From NCBI GenBank assembly GCA_965233855.1, contig OZ247586.1:310001-374000 (forward strand): DNA of 64,000 nucleotides, in the 5' to 3' direction. Source of the stretch: Megaera_A sp965233855. Its GTDB lineage: Bacteria > Pseudomonadota > Alphaproteobacteria > Rickettsiales > Rickettsiaceae. This document shows, in pieces, positions 45,376-53,288 of this stretch. Position numbers and translations under genes: made by a program. The notes beneath the pieces were generated by a model that was not told the origin of the DNA, did no database searches, and saw only the letters and a list, made by a program, of their open reading frames with translations. The first letter of the stretch is position 1; each line of letters opens with the position of its first letter.

Positions 45376-45891
45376 ATGACTCATGGAGGAAAAAGAGATG
45401 GCGCTGGTCGTCCTAAAGGCCAAGGAAAGTATGGGACTGCAACAAAAGCGATCAGAGTGCCAGAATATTTGGTAAATGATGTAAAAGATTATTCAATGAA
45501 TGGTGGGTATAAGATTCCTTTCTTTAGTTCGAAGGTTGAAGCTGGTAATCCATCTATTGCGGAAGATCATATTGAAGATATGCTTGATATGAATAGTTTG
45601 TTAATTCGTAATCCTGATACTACTTTTTGTGTTCGCGTTACAGGTTTATCAATGATTGATGCAGGAATTTATGAAGGAGATACTCTAATAGTAGATAGTA
45701 GTATTACTCCTGTTGAGGGGAAAATAGTTATTGCTGCTTTGGATGGTATGCTAACAGTAAAACGCCTTGGATATACGGAAGGAAAACCATTCTTATTACC
45801 AGAGAATGCCAATTTTGACCCAATACCTATATTGGAGAACTCAGAAGTTCATATATGGGGAGTAGTTACAAATGTTTTGAGGAGTTTATAG
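45376..45891 (+). CDS. UmuD-like S24 (LexA-fold) autoprotease, orphan
   Basis: 171 residues from ATG 45376. Basic N-terminal extension GGKRDGAGRPKGQGK, then the UmuD fold: cleavage site VEAGNP (Ala56-Gly57), Ser92 in GLSMIDAGI and Lys129 in LTVKRL, so the catalytic dyad is intact. C-terminus HIWGVVTNVLRSL is typical. UmuD' normally joins UmuC as Pol V, but no umuC follows; an 86-residue gene does, five bases later. May act as a repressor-like regulator or serve a partner elsewhere. The conserved 16-bp motif precedes it. Confidence 0.88.
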   Translation: MTHGGKRDGAGRPKGQGKYGTATKAIRVPEYLVNDVKDYSMNGGYKIPFFSSKVEAGNPSIAEDHIEDMLDMNSLLIRNPDTTFCVRVTGLSMIDAGIYEGDTLIVDSSITPVEGKIVIAALDGMLTVKRLGYTEGKPFLLPENANFDPIPILENSEVHIWGVVTNVLRSL

Positions 45892-45896
45892 AATAT

Positions 45897-46157
45897 ATGA
45901 TTTATGAAGTTGAAAATTTAAAGGCAGCTAGAAAATTTTTGCAAAACCACCTAGGTAAAGTGACATTAACTAATCCTCCAGGGAGTACGCGTTATTATGG
46001 AATGCGAGTTGTTGATTATATTTTTAAGGCCTTGCAAAAGGAGTTCCCAAACAGGGTGCAGGGCGTTATTGTAAATGCATATGATGATTATTCCGCCTTT
46101 ACAACTGCCAGGAAGCTAGGATATAACCAGATAGAGTATCTAAATCATGTAGCGTAG
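45897..46157 (+). CDS. Unrecognised 86-residue protein after the umuD-like gene
   Basis: Begins MIYEVENLKAARKFLQNHLG at ATG 45897, five bases after the umuD-like stop; an upstream in-frame start at 45855 would overlap umuD. Mixed alpha/beta, no signal, no cysteine. Conserved-looking features: LTNPPGSTRYYG, VQGVIVNAYDDYS and ARKLGYNQIEYL. No family named. Its tight coupling to the umuD-like gene is the only functional hint. The IS-derived composite begins 8 bp after its stop. Confidence 0.65.
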   Translation: MIYEVENLKAARKFLQNHLGKVTLTNPPGSTRYYGMRVVDYIFKALQKEFPNRVQGVIVNAYDDYSAFTTARKLGYNQIEYLNHVA

Positions 46158-46165
46158 ATTTTATG

Positions 46166-46338
46166 CAGCGATTCGAAATATGAGCTAGAACCGTTGCATC
46201 ATAACGCATTGAAAAAACGTATTTCGTAGAGCAAAAAGAAAAAAATAGTAAAATGCATATAAATCTTTAGAATAATACCAGTATATTTAATAAAGATTGG
46301 TACAGTCGTATTCATTCTAAAAAACACCTAAGTGTAAG
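46166..46338 (+). mobile_element. IS copy F, left 5' fragment
   Basis: 173 bp identical to the 5' end of the 1677-bp IS, reading rightward, broken off at GTGTAAG where the small element begins. It forms a perfect inverted repeat with the right end of the same composite (about 47663-47835). Confidence 0.9.
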
Positions 46339-46553
46339 CAGCAATTCGAAATATGAACTGTAGGCGTTATGAACTAACGTATTAAAAATATTTATTTCGT
46401 GCAGAGTTGTTGAAATAATCTCAAAAAGCTGTGTTTTTGGTTAGGATTGATCCAAAAGAGTGTAAAATTGATTGCTTTTGAGTGTTGAACACATAATAGA
46501 TCTGCACGAAAAAGCTCTGTAGACCATATGCTAGTTCATATTTCGAATTGCTG
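46339..46553. mobile_element. 215-bp MITE-like element with IS-related ends
   Basis: 21-bp perfect inverted ends, starting CAGCAATTCGAAATATG, i.e. one base different from the IS end CAGCGATTCGAAATATG. The interior has no open frame of note. No matching flanking duplication. The ends suggest it is moved by the IS transposase. Confidence 0.85.
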
Positions 46554-47514
46554 GAATTTGATGCATCAAAAATGATAATAATGTAAAGTTATAGAAGTTA
46601 TAACATGAATTGTTTTTACCGTGACCATAATTATGTTCAATGTTATATCCATGATTTTTTAAACTATTGAAGCACTCATTTTCTATTTTCCAACGTGCTC
46701 TTGCAGCATCTAAAATAATTTTTGCATTCTTATTTGTGATTTCTAAGTCAGTTATCCATTTGCCAAAATACTGCACTTTTTTTGTGCCGTTTTTCTGAGG
46801 AACTAGCTCCCATGCAGCTATATAATTTGTTCTTTGTTTGGTGCCACTAAAGAGTTCAATATCATTAACCCACTCTATGACAAGTTCATTATTTCTTCGG
46901 CTAGTGGTATAAACTTTAGATTTATCTATAGAGGTTAGATTATTCATCAATGTCTTATGTTGTTTGGGTTTTGCACGAAAAATGTAGTTTGCATTATGGG
47001 AATGTATCTTCTCAATTACTGGTGTTGTTGCATATAATCCATCGGCATTGATAATAATGCCTAACTTATCGTGATCCTTTCTAAACTTATCTATAAATCT
47101 ATAAAAAGCATTTACTTCACTATCTTCTTTTTTTGCTCCATCTTGTATGCAAATATCTTCTGGCATCACTGGTATGACCTGACGTAAGCCGTCTTTAACA
47201 ATTGCCGCTTGTAATGCTTGATGGCAGTGATATGAGTTTTTGACAGTACCACGTGTTAAGCATTTTTTACAACTAATTTCCTTAGAGCTAAAATATTGCG
47301 TACCATCTACATTCAATAAATACTTCCCTGGTAATGTTTGATATTGTTCAAGGTGTTTGCCTCTTTGTAATTTATTAAATAATTCTTTAAATATTGGTCT
47401 AAATGCTACTTCTGGATTTACAGAATCTATAATATTACGCATTCCATTGTCTGTAGGAAGATCATTAACATTAAACATGCTTTTGAGGTTATTTTTTTGG
47501 TGATGATTCTGCAT
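46531..47514 (-). pseudogene. IS transposase, copy F, truncated at both ends
   Basis: Has the premature TAA (47527-47529) and loses its C-terminal ~50 residues; the frame ends in the MITE with a foreign tail (PAIRNMN). The DDE residues up to KIENECF are kept but the element is defective. Confidence 0.88.
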
Positions 47515-47835
47515 TTTGCGTTGAAATTATAATAACGATTGGGATTGAAAATACATGCAAGCAAGACCTGATAGCATCACATCCTTTATCTTATGAGTAC
47601 TGTTTGGCGCTCTATTGTCTGAAATTAATCCAAATTTGTTAGAAATTGACTCTAACAATGCACTTACACTTAGGTGTTTTTTAGAATGAATACGACTGTA
47701 CCAATCTTTATTAAATATACTGGTATTATTCTAAAGATTTATATGCATTTTACTATTTTTTTCTTTTTGCTCTACGAAATACGTTTTTTCAATGCGTTAT
47801 GATGCAACGGTTCTAGCTCATATTTCGAATCGCTG
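46554..47835 (-). mobile_element. IS copy F, right part, 3'-truncated
   Basis: Leftward copy keeping the 5' end (47835) but lacking the last ~395 bp, including the 3' terminus, where the MITE-like element sits. Flanks of the composite (GATTTTATG left, TGTATATGA right) do not match. Confidence 0.9.
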
Positions 47836-47999
47836 TGTATATGAAGAAACGAAGACACAGTATTATTTTATAAAATTCTACTAATTCTAAACTTATTTCA
47901 ACATTAAAATATCTTTTTAGAACAATATCCCCTTATCAAGCAAGATTAAATCAAAAAATATTAATCTTAAATATAAAATTATAGTTAATATAAAATAAA

Positions 48000-48222
48000 T
48001 CAGCCCCAAATAAATTCACTTAATAATTCTGGATCATTATTGCAATCGCTCATCATGCTGATTACTGCAAACATTACTCTCAGAAGAATCTATCTGATTT
48101 CTTAACCTCTAAAGGTTTATTAGTTCTAACATCTATTTTTACAGGAACAATTCCCGCAGGAGTGTCATTATATCAATCGTATTCTTTAAACTATTATCAT
48201 CTTTTACTTCACGTTTGCACAT
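48000..48222 (-). pseudogene. Decayed gene of unknown product
   Basis: Minus-strand pieces in shifting frames: MCKREVKDDNSLKNTIDI (from 48222), then in another frame NDTPAGIVPVKIDVRTNKPL and EVKKSDRFF, then in a third CNNDPELLSEFIWG to a stop at 48000. Frameshifts and stops break it. The ordered coding-like segments suggest a former gene. The rest of 47836-48353 is AT-rich and shows nothing. Confidence 0.4.
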
Positions 48223-48353
48223 ACCTCCCCCAGATATTTTTATATCGTATATTATATACTCCACCCTATACTATTTAAATTTCATAATATTATATTTTTC
48301 TATTGCTTTAACACAATATTAATTGCTATAAATCTATCATAAATCATTAGAAA

Positions 48354-49250
48354 ATGAGTAATCCTATAGACGGTTGGCTTAACATTTATAAACCCAGAGG
48401 TATTAGTTCTGCAAAAGCAGTAGCTATCATAAAACGCTCGTTCAAACCGAGTAAAGTTGGCCATACTGGCACTCTTGATTTGGAAGCTGAAGGTATTCTC
48501 CCTATTGCTATTGGAGAAGCAACAAAATTAGTTAGCGTTCTAATCGATGCAAAAAAGCAATATAGTTTCACTGTGCAGCTTGGTGCAAAAACAGATACGG
48601 CCGATAGCGCTGGCAAAATAATTGATAGAACTGAAAATATTCCATCTGAAGAAGAATGCCAAGAAATATGCAGCTCTTTTATTGGAGAAATCGAACAAAC
48701 CCCTCCTGCCTATTCTGCACTAAAAATAAATGGCAAACGTGCGTATAAAATCGCCAGAGAAGGTGGTGAAGTAAAACTTACCAAACGAAAAATTCACATA
48801 TTTAGTCTTGAATGTACAAATTATGATGCTGATAATAAAACAGCAAACTTCATATGTGACTGCTCCAAAGGTACTTATATCCGCACTTTAGCGGAAGATA
48901 TTTCTTTATCCTTGCAAAGTTTAGGATTTGTGATAGAATTGAGACGCTTAAAGGTAGGAATGTTTACAAGCGAGAATGCAATTAATATTTCTAGCTTTGA
49001 AGATAAAGATTTTGAGGAAATAAAAAATACTCTTCACAATCAATGCTTGAAGGTTGAAGCCGTACTAGACGACATCCCGGTACTAGATGCAAGCTTAGCG
49101 CAAGTTCAAAAAATTCGCTTCGGACAAAAATGTCATTTTGATTATGATCAAAACTGTGAATTACTTTGGATTAGGCACGATAATAAAATCGTTGCAATTG
49201 GCGCTCTGCATCAAAACAACTTCAAACCATCAAGAGTGTTTAACTTATAA
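48354..49250 (+). CDS. truB: tRNA pseudouridine(55) synthase
   Basis: Makes pseudouridine 55 in the T-loop of most tRNAs. 298 residues. GWLNIYKPRGISSA, then the catalytic Asp in VGHTGTLDLEAEGILPIA, PPAYSALKINGKRAYKIARE and CSKGTYIRTLAEDI are the family motifs. Upstream of rpsO and pnp in the conserved truB-rpsO-pnp order. The start is an ATG directly after AAA; no strong SD is seen. Confidence 0.96.
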   Translation: MSNPIDGWLNIYKPRGISSAKAVAIIKRSFKPSKVGHTGTLDLEAEGILPIAIGEATKLVSVLIDAKKQYSFTVQLGAKTDTADSAGKIIDRTENIPSEEECQEICSSFIGEIEQTPPAYSALKINGKRAYKIAREGGEVKLTKRKIHIFSLECTNYDADNKTANFICDCSKGTYIRTLAEDISLSLQSLGFVIELRRLKVGMFTSENAINISSFEDKDFEEIKNTLHNQCLKVEAVLDDIPVLDASLAQVQKIRFGQKCHFDYDQNCELLWIRHDNKIVAIGALHQNNFKPSRVFNL

Positions 49251-49265
49251 ATATGGAGAATGACG

Positions 49266-49535
49266 ATGTCGATAACAGCAAAGCGTAAAACAACGCTTAT
49301 AGAAGAATATGCAACAGCTAAAAATGATACTGGTTCTGTAGAGGTGCAATGCGCGGTTCTAACCGAAAGAATCAAAAATCTAACTGATCACCTAAAAGAG
49401 AATCATAAAGATTACTCTTCTAGAAGAGGTCTCTTAATGCTAGTAGGACGCAGACGCAGACTACTCGCTTACTTAAAAAAACAAAGTCTTGACAGATACG
49501 TGACTCTGATCAACAAATTAGGTCTTAGAAAATAG
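49266..49535 (+). CDS. rpsO: 30S ribosomal protein uS15
   Basis: 89 residues from ATG 49266 (MSITAKRKTTLIEEYAT), exactly the usual length; an ATG at 49260 would add MT. Conserved DTGSVEVQCAVLTERIKNLT, HLKENHKDYSSRRGLL and RRRRLLAYLKK. GGAG about 7-10 bp before it. Followed by a terminator, then pnp. Confidence 0.96.
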   Translation: MSITAKRKTTLIEEYATAKNDTGSVEVQCAVLTERIKNLTDHLKENHKDYSSRRGLLMLVGRRRRLLAYLKKQSLDRYVTLINKLGLRK

Positions 49536-49544
49536 ACAAAATAT

Positions 49545-49575
49545 GGCGGGCTTCAAAAATTGAGTCCGCCTTTTT
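49545..49575 (+). terminator. Terminator after rpsO
   Basis: GGCGGGCT / AGTCCGCC stem with one mismatch and TTTTT tail. As in other bacteria, this hairpin between rpsO and pnp may also be an RNase processing or attenuation site. Confidence 0.85.
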
Positions 49576-49734
49576 GCTTTTATGCAACCTACCAACGATG
49601 CCATTTCTACAAACAAGTTTATAATTTCTTTTTTATGTTTTCATGGTACGATCGCTTTATTAATTAGCAATAATTTGTAAGCAATAAAAAGAAATTATAA
49701 GAAAAATATATAATAAAATTTAGGTAAAAATTTG

Positions 49735-52005
49735 ATGTTTAATGAAATAATAAAAAATACAGACTGGAACGGTGACACACTAGAATTCTCAACCGGAAAA
49801 TTTGCAAGACAAGCAGATGGTGCGGTGATGGTTCGTATGGGTGATTCAGCAGTTCTATGTACTGCAGTTAGTGCTAAAAGCGCTAAAGAAGGAATGAATT
49901 TCTTTCCTCTTACTGTAAACTACCAAGAAAAAGCATATGCTGCTGGAAAAATCCCAGGCGGATTCTTTAAAAGAGAAAGTGGCAGAAGCGAAAAAGAAAC
50001 ATTAGTTTCAAGATTAATAGACAGACCTATTAGACCATTATTCCACCCTGGTTTCTTCAACGAAACTCAAGTGATTTGTAATGTTCATTCACTTGATGAA
50101 AAAGGTAATGCTGATATCCTAGCTTTAATTGGCGCATCAGCTGCCCTAGCTATTTCAGGCATACCATTCATGGAAATTATTGCAGCAAGCCGCGTTGGTC
50201 TGATTGATGGTCAACTAATTTTAAATCCAACAACTGAACAACTAGCAGAAAGCCAACTAGATCTAATCGTTGCAGGAACAAAAGATTCTGTAATGATGGT
50301 TGAGTCTGAAGCTGATTTCTTAACAGAAAGCCAAATGCTCGAAGCAGTTAAATTTGGACATGATGGTTTTCAACCAGTGATCAAATTAATTGAAGAATTA
50401 AAAGCTGACGCTGGCAAACCAGCTTGGGAAACAACAGAATTATTCCCAGAAACTCTTAAAGATGAAATTAGAGAATTAACAAAAACTGATATCACTTCAG
50501 CATTCGCGATGAAAGCTAAGAAAGATAGATATGGTGCAATTGATGCAATTACAAAATCAATGAGAGAGCGCTTCACAGCTGATGAGCAATATTCTGAATT
50601 ACAAATTGATTTTGCTTTATCTGATGTAAAAGCAGAAGTCTTGCGCGCTGATACACTCAGCAAGCAAACAAGAATTGATGGAAGAAATCCTGACGAAGTT
50701 AGAGACATTAAATGTGAAGTATCTCTATTTAATAGCACACATGGTTCATCACTATTTACCAGAGGAGAAACTCAAGGACTTGTCTCAACAACACTTGGTA
50801 CAGGACAAGACGAACAAATCATTGATAATATAGATGGTGAATACAAAGAAAACTTCCTGCTTAATTATATATTCCCACAATATTCAGTTGGTGAAGTTGG
50901 CCCAATGCGCGCTCCAAGCAGACGTGAAATTGGCCACGGTAAATTAGCATGGAGAGCTCTTAAAAGAGCGCTACCTGCAAAAGCAGATTTCCCATACACA
51001 ATTAGAATTGTTTCAGAAATAACTGAATCAAATGGTTCTTCTTCTATGGCAACTGTTTGTGGTGGTTCAATGTCTATGATGGATGCTGGTGTTCCTTTAA
51101 AAGCTCCAATCTCTGGTATTGCAATGGGTTTAATTAAAGAAGGCGACCAGTTTATGGTTCTTTCAGATATCATCGCAGATGAAGATTACCTAGGAGATAT
51201 GGATTTCAAAGTGGCTGGTAGCAGCGATGGCGTAACTGCATTACAGATGGATATCAAAGTTGCAGGTATTACTTTTGAAATCATGGAAAAAGCTCTAGAA
51301 CAAGCCAAAGGTGGACGCGTTCATATTCTTGGTAAAATGGCTGAAGCAATCGAAACCGCATCTGCTATGAGCGGCAACGCTCCAATGATTGAATCATTTA
51401 TGGTTAATAAAGATAAAATCCGTGAGATCATTGGCCCTGGAGGAAAAGTAATCCGTGAAATCTGCGATACTACAGGCGCTAAGATTGATATTACTGATGA
51501 AGGTCAAGTATCCGTATCTGCAGTCGGTAAGGACAAACTAGATGCTGCAATTGCTAGAGTAAAAGAAATAGCAATTGATCCAGAAATAGGCGATGTATTT
51601 GAAGGTACAGTTGTAAAAATCTTGGATGCTGGAGCATTTGTAAATTACTCAGGAAGCCGTGATGGTTTTGTTCACATTAGTGAAATTGCTAATGAAAGAA
51701 TTGAAACAGTAGCAAGCGCACTAAGTGAAGGGCAAAAAGTAAAAGTAAAACTTATTGGCTTTGACCGTGGTAAAGGTAAATTGACAATTAAAAATGCTGA
51801 CGTTGAAGGCGTGCCTGAGAAAACACATCAATCCAAACCTAGAGATAAATCATCAGATAAAGATGATTCAAACAAAGAAAACAAAGGCAATAACGAAAAT
51901 AAAGAAAAGCGCGAAGCTTCAAAAAAGTGGAAAAATAATAAAAATGATTCTACCGGAAGCAAGCCCGAATCTGGTGAAGTAAAAGAGCGTAAATACTTCA
52001 ACTAA
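49735..52005 (+). CDS. pnp: Polyribonucleotide nucleotidyltransferase (PNPase)
   Basis: 3'-5' phosphorolytic RNase. About 756 residues: two RNase PH domains (about 10-230 and 320-550; PGGFFKRESGRSEKETLVSR, FPQYSVGEVGPMRAPSRREI and SNGSSSMATVCGGSM), KH (about 560-620, IREIIGPGGKVIREICD), S1 (about 630-700, GDVFEGTVVKILDAGAFV) and a Lys/Asn/Glu-rich low-complexity tail of about 60 residues ending in ERKYFN, possibly binding other degradosome parts. ATG 49735 is chosen; a TTG three bases earlier is possible. Confidence 0.97.
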   Translation: MFNEIIKNTDWNGDTLEFSTGKFARQADGAVMVRMGDSAVLCTAVSAKSAKEGMNFFPLTVNYQEKAYAAGKIPGGFFKRESGRSEKETLVSRLIDRPIRPLFHPGFFNETQVICNVHSLDEKGNADILALIGASAALAISGIPFMEIIAASRVGLIDGQLILNPTTEQLAESQLDLIVAGTKDSVMMVESEADFLTESQMLEAVKFGHDGFQPVIKLIEELKADAGKPAWETTELFPETLKDEIRELTKTDITSAFAMKAKKDRYGAIDAITKSMRERFTADEQYSELQIDFALSDVKAEVLRADTLSKQTRIDGRNPDEVRDIKCEVSLFNSTHGSSLFTRGETQGLVSTTLGTGQDEQIIDNIDGEYKENFLLNYIFPQYSVGEVGPMRAPSRREIGHGKLAWRALKRALPAKADFPYTIRIVSEITESNGSSSMATVCGGSMSMMDAGVPLKAPISGIAMGLIKEGDQFMVLSDIIADEDYLGDMDFKVAGSSDGVTALQMDIKVAGITFEIMEKALEQAKGGRVHILGKMAEAIETASAMSGNAPMIESFMVNKDKIREIIGPGGKVIREICDTTGAKIDITDEGQVSVSAVGKDKLDAAIARVKEIAIDPEIGDVFEGTVVKILDAGAFVNYSGSRDGFVHISEIANERIETVASALSEGQKVKVKLIGFDRGKGKLTIKNADVEGVPEKTHQSKPRDKSSDKDDSNKENKGNNENKEKREASKKWKNNKNDSTGSKPESGEVKERKYFN

Positions 52006-52027
52006 AATTCTTTTTTATATTACAAGA

Positions 52028-52066
52028 AAGCTCCTGAGAACAACAATTCTCAGGGGCTTTTTTTTA
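52028..52066 (+). terminator. Terminator after pnp
   Basis: AAGCTCCTGAGAA / TTCTCAGGGGCTT stem (12 of 13) with a run of T. The IS982-type element lies just beyond it. Confidence 0.9.
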
Positions 52067-52083
52067 TGAAATATATTAAAATA

Positions 52084-53050
52084 ACCCGAACTATGTATAA
52101 GAAAAGGACTGCATAGCTAGTGATATTGGGGTATTCTGTATTTTTGCAATCTAAAAAAGGTACCCCAATGAATATAGATTACGATAGTTTGTTCTGCTTT
52201 GTCGATGATTTTTGTAAAGGATTTGAAAATTGGTACAAAAAGACACTCATTACCAGTGGTATTAGAAAGCGTAATAAACCATGTAAAATGAGCTTGTCAG
52301 AAATAATAACTATCCTGATAGCTTTCCATCAATCTGGAATGTCATGCTTTAAATATTTTTACCTAGAACTTATGAGGAATCACAGAAACTTATTCAGCTA
52401 CTTAGTACATTACGATCGCTTTACAGCACTAATAAAACTTGCTTTCCCTGCTGTGGTTTGCATGCTTAAAAGCCTTGAAGGTAAGGTAACAGAATATATG
52501 TTTATAGATGCAACGCCTATGGCTGTTTGTCATAATCTTCGAGAAAAAAGACATAAAGTTTTTAAAGGATTAGCTAAAAAAGGCAAGACTTCTACTGGTT
52601 GGTTTTTTGGCTTTAAGTTGCACTTTATTCTCAATACATTCGGAGAAATTGTAAGTATGACTATTACTGGTGGCAACGTTAATGATCGTTCTCCAGTTAT
52701 GGAAATGGTGAAAGGTATTACTGGTAAACTTATTGGTGATAAAGGGTATATATCCAAAAAACTATCCGCTGAATTATTTGAACAAAAAGTGACTTTGATT
52801 ACTAAAATCAAAAAGAATATGAAAAATATTTTAATGGATACTACAGATAAAATGATGTTGATGCGTCGTAGTTTTATTGAGACTATATTCTCCTCTATGA
52901 AGTCATTGAATACTTTGATTCATAGTAGGCACAGATCACCTATCAACGCTTTTTCTCACTTATTTGCTGGACTCATAAATTACCAAATTAGAACTGATAA
53001 ACCATCTCTAGATCAAATGGTAAAATTAGATTCTTATGCATAGTTGGGGT
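52084..53050 (+). mobile_element. IS982-type element, copy 2, complete
   Basis: 967 bp. Ends ACCCGAACTATGTATAAGAA (left) and the inverse of ACCCCAACTATGCATAAGAA (right), flanked by a perfect 7-bp target duplication TAAAATA (52077-52083 and 53051-53057). IS982 family elements are about 1 kb with short direct duplications, so it fits. Confidence 0.93.
52168..53043 (+). CDS. IS982-family transposase, intact
   Basis: 291 residues from ATG 52168 (MNIDYDSLFCFVDDF); the frame is open to 52120 but that lies in the leader. DDE residues: Asp in YMFIDATPMAV, Asp in LIGDKGYISKK, Glu in RSFIETIFSSMK. The conserved GWFFGFKLHF block is present. It keeps both ends and a target duplication, so it is the best candidate for an active element here. 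Confidence 0.93.
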   Translation: MNIDYDSLFCFVDDFCKGFENWYKKTLITSGIRKRNKPCKMSLSEIITILIAFHQSGMSCFKYFYLELMRNHRNLFSYLVHYDRFTALIKLAFPAVVCMLKSLEGKVTEYMFIDATPMAVCHNLREKRHKVFKGLAKKGKTSTGWFFGFKLHFILNTFGEIVSMTITGGNVNDRSPVMEMVKGITGKLIGDKGYISKKLSAELFEQKVTLITKIKKNMKNILMDTTDKMMLMRRSFIETIFSSMKSLNTLIHSRHRSPINAFSHLFAGLINYQIRTDKPSLDQMVKLDSYA

Positions 53051-53115
53051 TAAAATATATAAACTAATAATCTAAAATACCACTGGACAACTCAACTTTC
53101 ACAACAAATATTTAC

Positions 53116-53144
53116 TTGACATAAAAGTTTATTTTTGTTAATAT
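53116..53144 (+). promoter_or_regulatory. Strong sigma-70-like promoter of the broken secreted-protein gene
   Basis: TTGACA (53116-53121), 17-bp spacer, TAATAT (53139-53144), followed by a perfect 8-bp inverted repeat (see next entry). It drives a gene now cut by IS copy G. Confidence 0.75.
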
Positions 53145-53148
53145 TTAT

Positions 53149-53165
53149 CCATAAATAATTTATGG
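53149..53165. repeat. Perfect 8-bp inverted repeat in the leader
   Basis: CCATAAAT-A-ATTTATGG just downstream of the -10 and about 8 bp before the ATG at 53173; it could be an operator or a hairpin masking the ribosome-binding site. Confidence 0.5.
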
Positions 53166-53172
53166 GAAAGTT

Positions 53173-53288
53173 ATGAAGTTTTTTTTACCAAATACATATA
53201 GCGCTTTAACCACTACTATTCTAACTGCAACTCTTAGCTTATCACAGATAGCAAATGCAAATGAATCTTCTTATGAATATAACCCGGC
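53173..53288 (+). pseudogene. N-terminus of a secreted protein, cut by IS copy G
   Basis: ATG 53173, signal peptide MKFFLPNTYSALTTTIL..., with cleavage after about IANA, then NESSYEYNPA and the IS. The frame stops in the IS at 53323. The strong promoter and signal peptide show it was a real exported protein; nothing in the remaining 39 codons tells which. The other side of copy G holds a different gene. Confidence 0.7.

Noticed and set aside
49545..49575. Possible small RNA between rpsO and pnp.
   Set aside because: The hairpin is a plain terminator/processing site known in this gene order; nothing else supports an RNA gene.
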